Below, in pieces: positions 12,968-14,507 of a stretch of DNA of 14,507 bases. Numbering within the stretch: position 1 is the stretch's first letter; each line of letters opens with the position of its first letter. A model generated the notes under the pieces. It was not told the DNA's origin, made no database searches, and worked only from the letters and a program-made list of their open reading frames with translations. A program made the translations under genes and the position numbers. Source of the DNA: an uncultured Pseudomonadota bacterium (GTDB lineage Bacteria; Pseudomonadota; Gammaproteobacteria; Burkholderiales; Rhodocyclaceae); assembly GCA_903939665.1 (NCBI GenBank), contig CAJAHZ010000055.1, forward strand, positions 1-14,507, in the 5' to 3' direction.

Positions 12968-14507
12968 TCATTCCGGAAGAACCTGTTTTTTCTCAATAGG
13001 CAAAATTACTCTGAAAGTCGTTCCTTTCCCGACCTGACTTTCAACCTCGATCCGCCCGTGGTGCGCCTGAACAATGCTATACGAAAGCGATAGGCCAAGC
13101 CCGGTACCTTTGCCGACCGGCTTGGTCGTAAAGAAAGGGTCAAAAACACGCGACAGATTTTCGGGAGGGATGCCTTTCCCAGTGTCGCTGACTTCGACCA
13201 CCACCGACTGACCTTCATCTGCCAGATGGGTGCGCAGGGTAATCTCACCCTTTTCCTCGATCGCCTGCCCGGCGTTGACCAGCAGATTCAGGAACACCTG
13301 ATTGATCTGCGAAACCTGGCAGTAAATCAACGGCAGCTCGCCAAGCTCCTTGACGACCTTGCACTTGTACTTGAGCTCGTTCCAGACAATATTAAGCGTC
13401 GATTCCAGCCCCTGATTGAGGTTGGCATAGTCCGATTCCTGCACGCCGGCGCGTGAGAATGTCTTCAGATCGAGGACGATGCGACGCACGCGATCAATGC
13501 CATCACGCGATTCCGTAATGAGCTGGAAGATGTCGTTCCGCACGAAATCCAGATCGCGGTCCTTGCAAATTTTATCGATACGGGATCTTGCGCCCTCGAC
13601 ATCGGCCGCAAAATCACCTTCACTCATCGCCTTGCCGTAGGCATCTACGATGAACAGCAGGTCGTGAAGATAGCCATCGAGCGTGCCGAGATTCGAATTC
13701 ACGAAGCCGATCGGGTTGTTCAACTCATGCGCCACACCAGCCGCCAACTGGCCGATGGAAGCCATTTTTTCGGATTGCAACAGCTGGTTGTGCGCTTGTT
13801 CGAGTTTTTTGTTCAGCACACGTTGTTCACTCAGCGACTGGCTCAGACTTTGTTCGGCCAGTTTGCGCTCGGAGATATCCGACAGTACGCCATCGTAAAA
13901 CTCCACGCTGCCATCTTCCGCAAGAGTAATGTTTGTTTCACCAGTGATCCAGCAGATCTTCCCATCCCCGGTCAACAGTCGATACTCCTGCTGGAAGGGG
14001 CTGCGGCCGCTTGCCGTATAGTCGCTTACCTCACGCATCACCCGTTTCAGATCATCCGGGTGAACCATTTCGGCAAACGGGGGTTTGCCATCGAGCAGCG
14101 ATTCTGCATCGTAGCCCCACTGGCTGACATTTGGAGAAACAAAAGCCACCGGCCACCCATCCTCGGCACGCCAGCGAAAACAGACCACCGAACTGGCATT
14201 CACCACCCGGCTGGCGAGGCTCAGCGCCAGATCCGATTTGCGCTTGCTGATCAAACGCCAGACAAAGTTGGCAATCAACTGCACCGAATCAACATCAACA
14301 TTTCCGTAGTCGCTGGCCTTGTTGCCGACGCCGGCCATCAGTCGCACTTTGCCGTCCTCGATGACCGGCACGCTCATCAGTCGCGCCAAGGCAGAGTGCC
14401 CTTCCGGCAAACCCTTCTTGTTTTCCGCGTTGGCATAGTCGTTGAACACCACCGCTTTTCGCGTGCGCGCAGCTTCAGCCCAGATACCGGCCTGACTGAT
14501 CGGATAA
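12968..14507 (-). CDS. GAF-PAS sensor histidine kinase (5' end outside window)
   Basis: The frame stays open to the right edge: 512 residues are visible and the N-terminus is missing. The visible part begins inside a GAF domain (ISQAGIWAEAARTRKAVVFN, then GLPEGHSALARLMSVPV and GVGNKASDYGNVDV), ending about residue 90. Then come a PAS domain with PAC end (about 95-215; HPDDLKRVM, DGVLSDISERKLAEQ), a coiled coil, the phosphoacceptor H260 (VAHELNNPIGFVNSNLGTL; Leu instead of the Ile in its two paralogs), a long DHp domain, the N-box NQVFLNLLVNA, G1 VSDTGKGIP, DPFFTTKPVG and G2 GTGLGLS. All catalytic boxes are intact and no receiver is fused in the visible part. The stop TGA is followed after 4 bases by the ATG of REC-HD-GYP, so translation is probably coupled. 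The codon before the right-edge base is TAT; no start is seen, and the promoter of the operon lies outside. Confidence 0.94.
   Translation of the reverse strand, partial: YPISQAGIWAEAARTRKAVVFNDYANAENKKGLPEGHSALARLMSVPVIEDGKVRLMAGVGNKASDYGNVDVDSVQLIANFVWRLISKRKSDLALSLASRVVNASSVVCFRWRAEDGWPVAFVSPNVSQWGYDAESLLDGKPPFAEMVHPDDLKRVMREVSDYTASGRSPFQQEYRLLTGDGKICWITGETNITLAEDGSVEFYDGVLSDISERKLAEQSLSQSLSEQRVLNKKLEQAHNQLLQSEKMASIGQLAAGVAHELNNPIGFVNSNLGTLDGYLHDLLFIVDAYGKAMSEGDFAADVEGARSRIDKICKDRDLDFVRNDIFQLITESRDGIDRVRRIVLDLKTFSRAGVQESDYANLNQGLESTLNIVWNELKYKCKVVKELGELPLIYCQVSQINQVFLNLLVNAGQAIEEKGEITLRTHLADEGQSVVVEVSDTGKGIPPENLSRVFDPFFTTKPVGKGTGLGLSLSYSIVQAHHGRIEVESQVGKGTTFRVILPIEKKQVLPE

Noticed and set aside
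1..14507. tRNA, rRNA, CRISPR array, insertion sequence or prophage
   Set aside because: No cloverleaf-like, repeat-spacer, transposase or phage-structural signals were seen on either strand.

Overview
The window looks like a chromosomal segment of a Betaproteobacterium, most likely of the Rhodocyclaceae (Dechloromonas/Azonexus-like). This is inferred from the GC-rich, C/G-ending codon use, from a C-terminal EttA, RlhA and SlyX that closely follow the proteobacterial forms, and from the dense GAF/PAS/hemerythrin/HD-GYP signalling cassette. No tRNA, rRNA, CRISPR array, transposase or phage gene was seen.

Left part (1-6330), housekeeping and small genes. The 3' half of ettA (+) ends at a bidirectional terminator shared with a small minus-strand gene of unknown function (959-1243). 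Divergent from it is rlhA (+), a 23S rRNA hydroxycytidine synthase, whose last bases overlap tail-to-tail with slyX (-). Next come a four-cysteine mini-protein (+), an RlmI-like methyltransferase lacking the PUA domain (+), and a membrane-anchored alpha/beta hydrolase (+) just 19 bp behind it. A convergent minus-strand gene of unknown function (5863-6261) follows. Its upstream region carries a 14-bp direct repeat and a 24-codon ORF with a good ribosome binding site, whose stop lies at that gene's start codon.

Right part (6487-14507), a single minus-strand run of six signalling genes that enters from beyond the right edge. In transcription order: a GAF-PAS histidine kinase (5' end missing), a REC-HD-GYP response regulator, a REC protein with a short unrecognised tail, a hemerythrin-domain histidine kinase, a DUF3391-HD-GYP protein, and a PAS-PAS histidine kinase. 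Two junctions are 4-bp ATGA overlaps, one gap is 4 bp, and the other two are 45 and 59 bp, so the set is very probably one operon. The three kinases have almost the same kinase core (same H-box, same unusually long DHp domain, same ATP lid) joined to three different sensor modules, which suggests local duplication followed by sensor swapping.

The likely logic is that several inputs (cytosolic ligands via GAF/PAS, and oxygen, NO or redox via the di-iron hemerythrin site) converge on two receiver proteins and on c-di-GMP turnover by two HD-GYP domains. Both HD-GYP domains carry Asn where the last metal-binding Asp is expected. This six-gene cassette is the most interesting part of the window.
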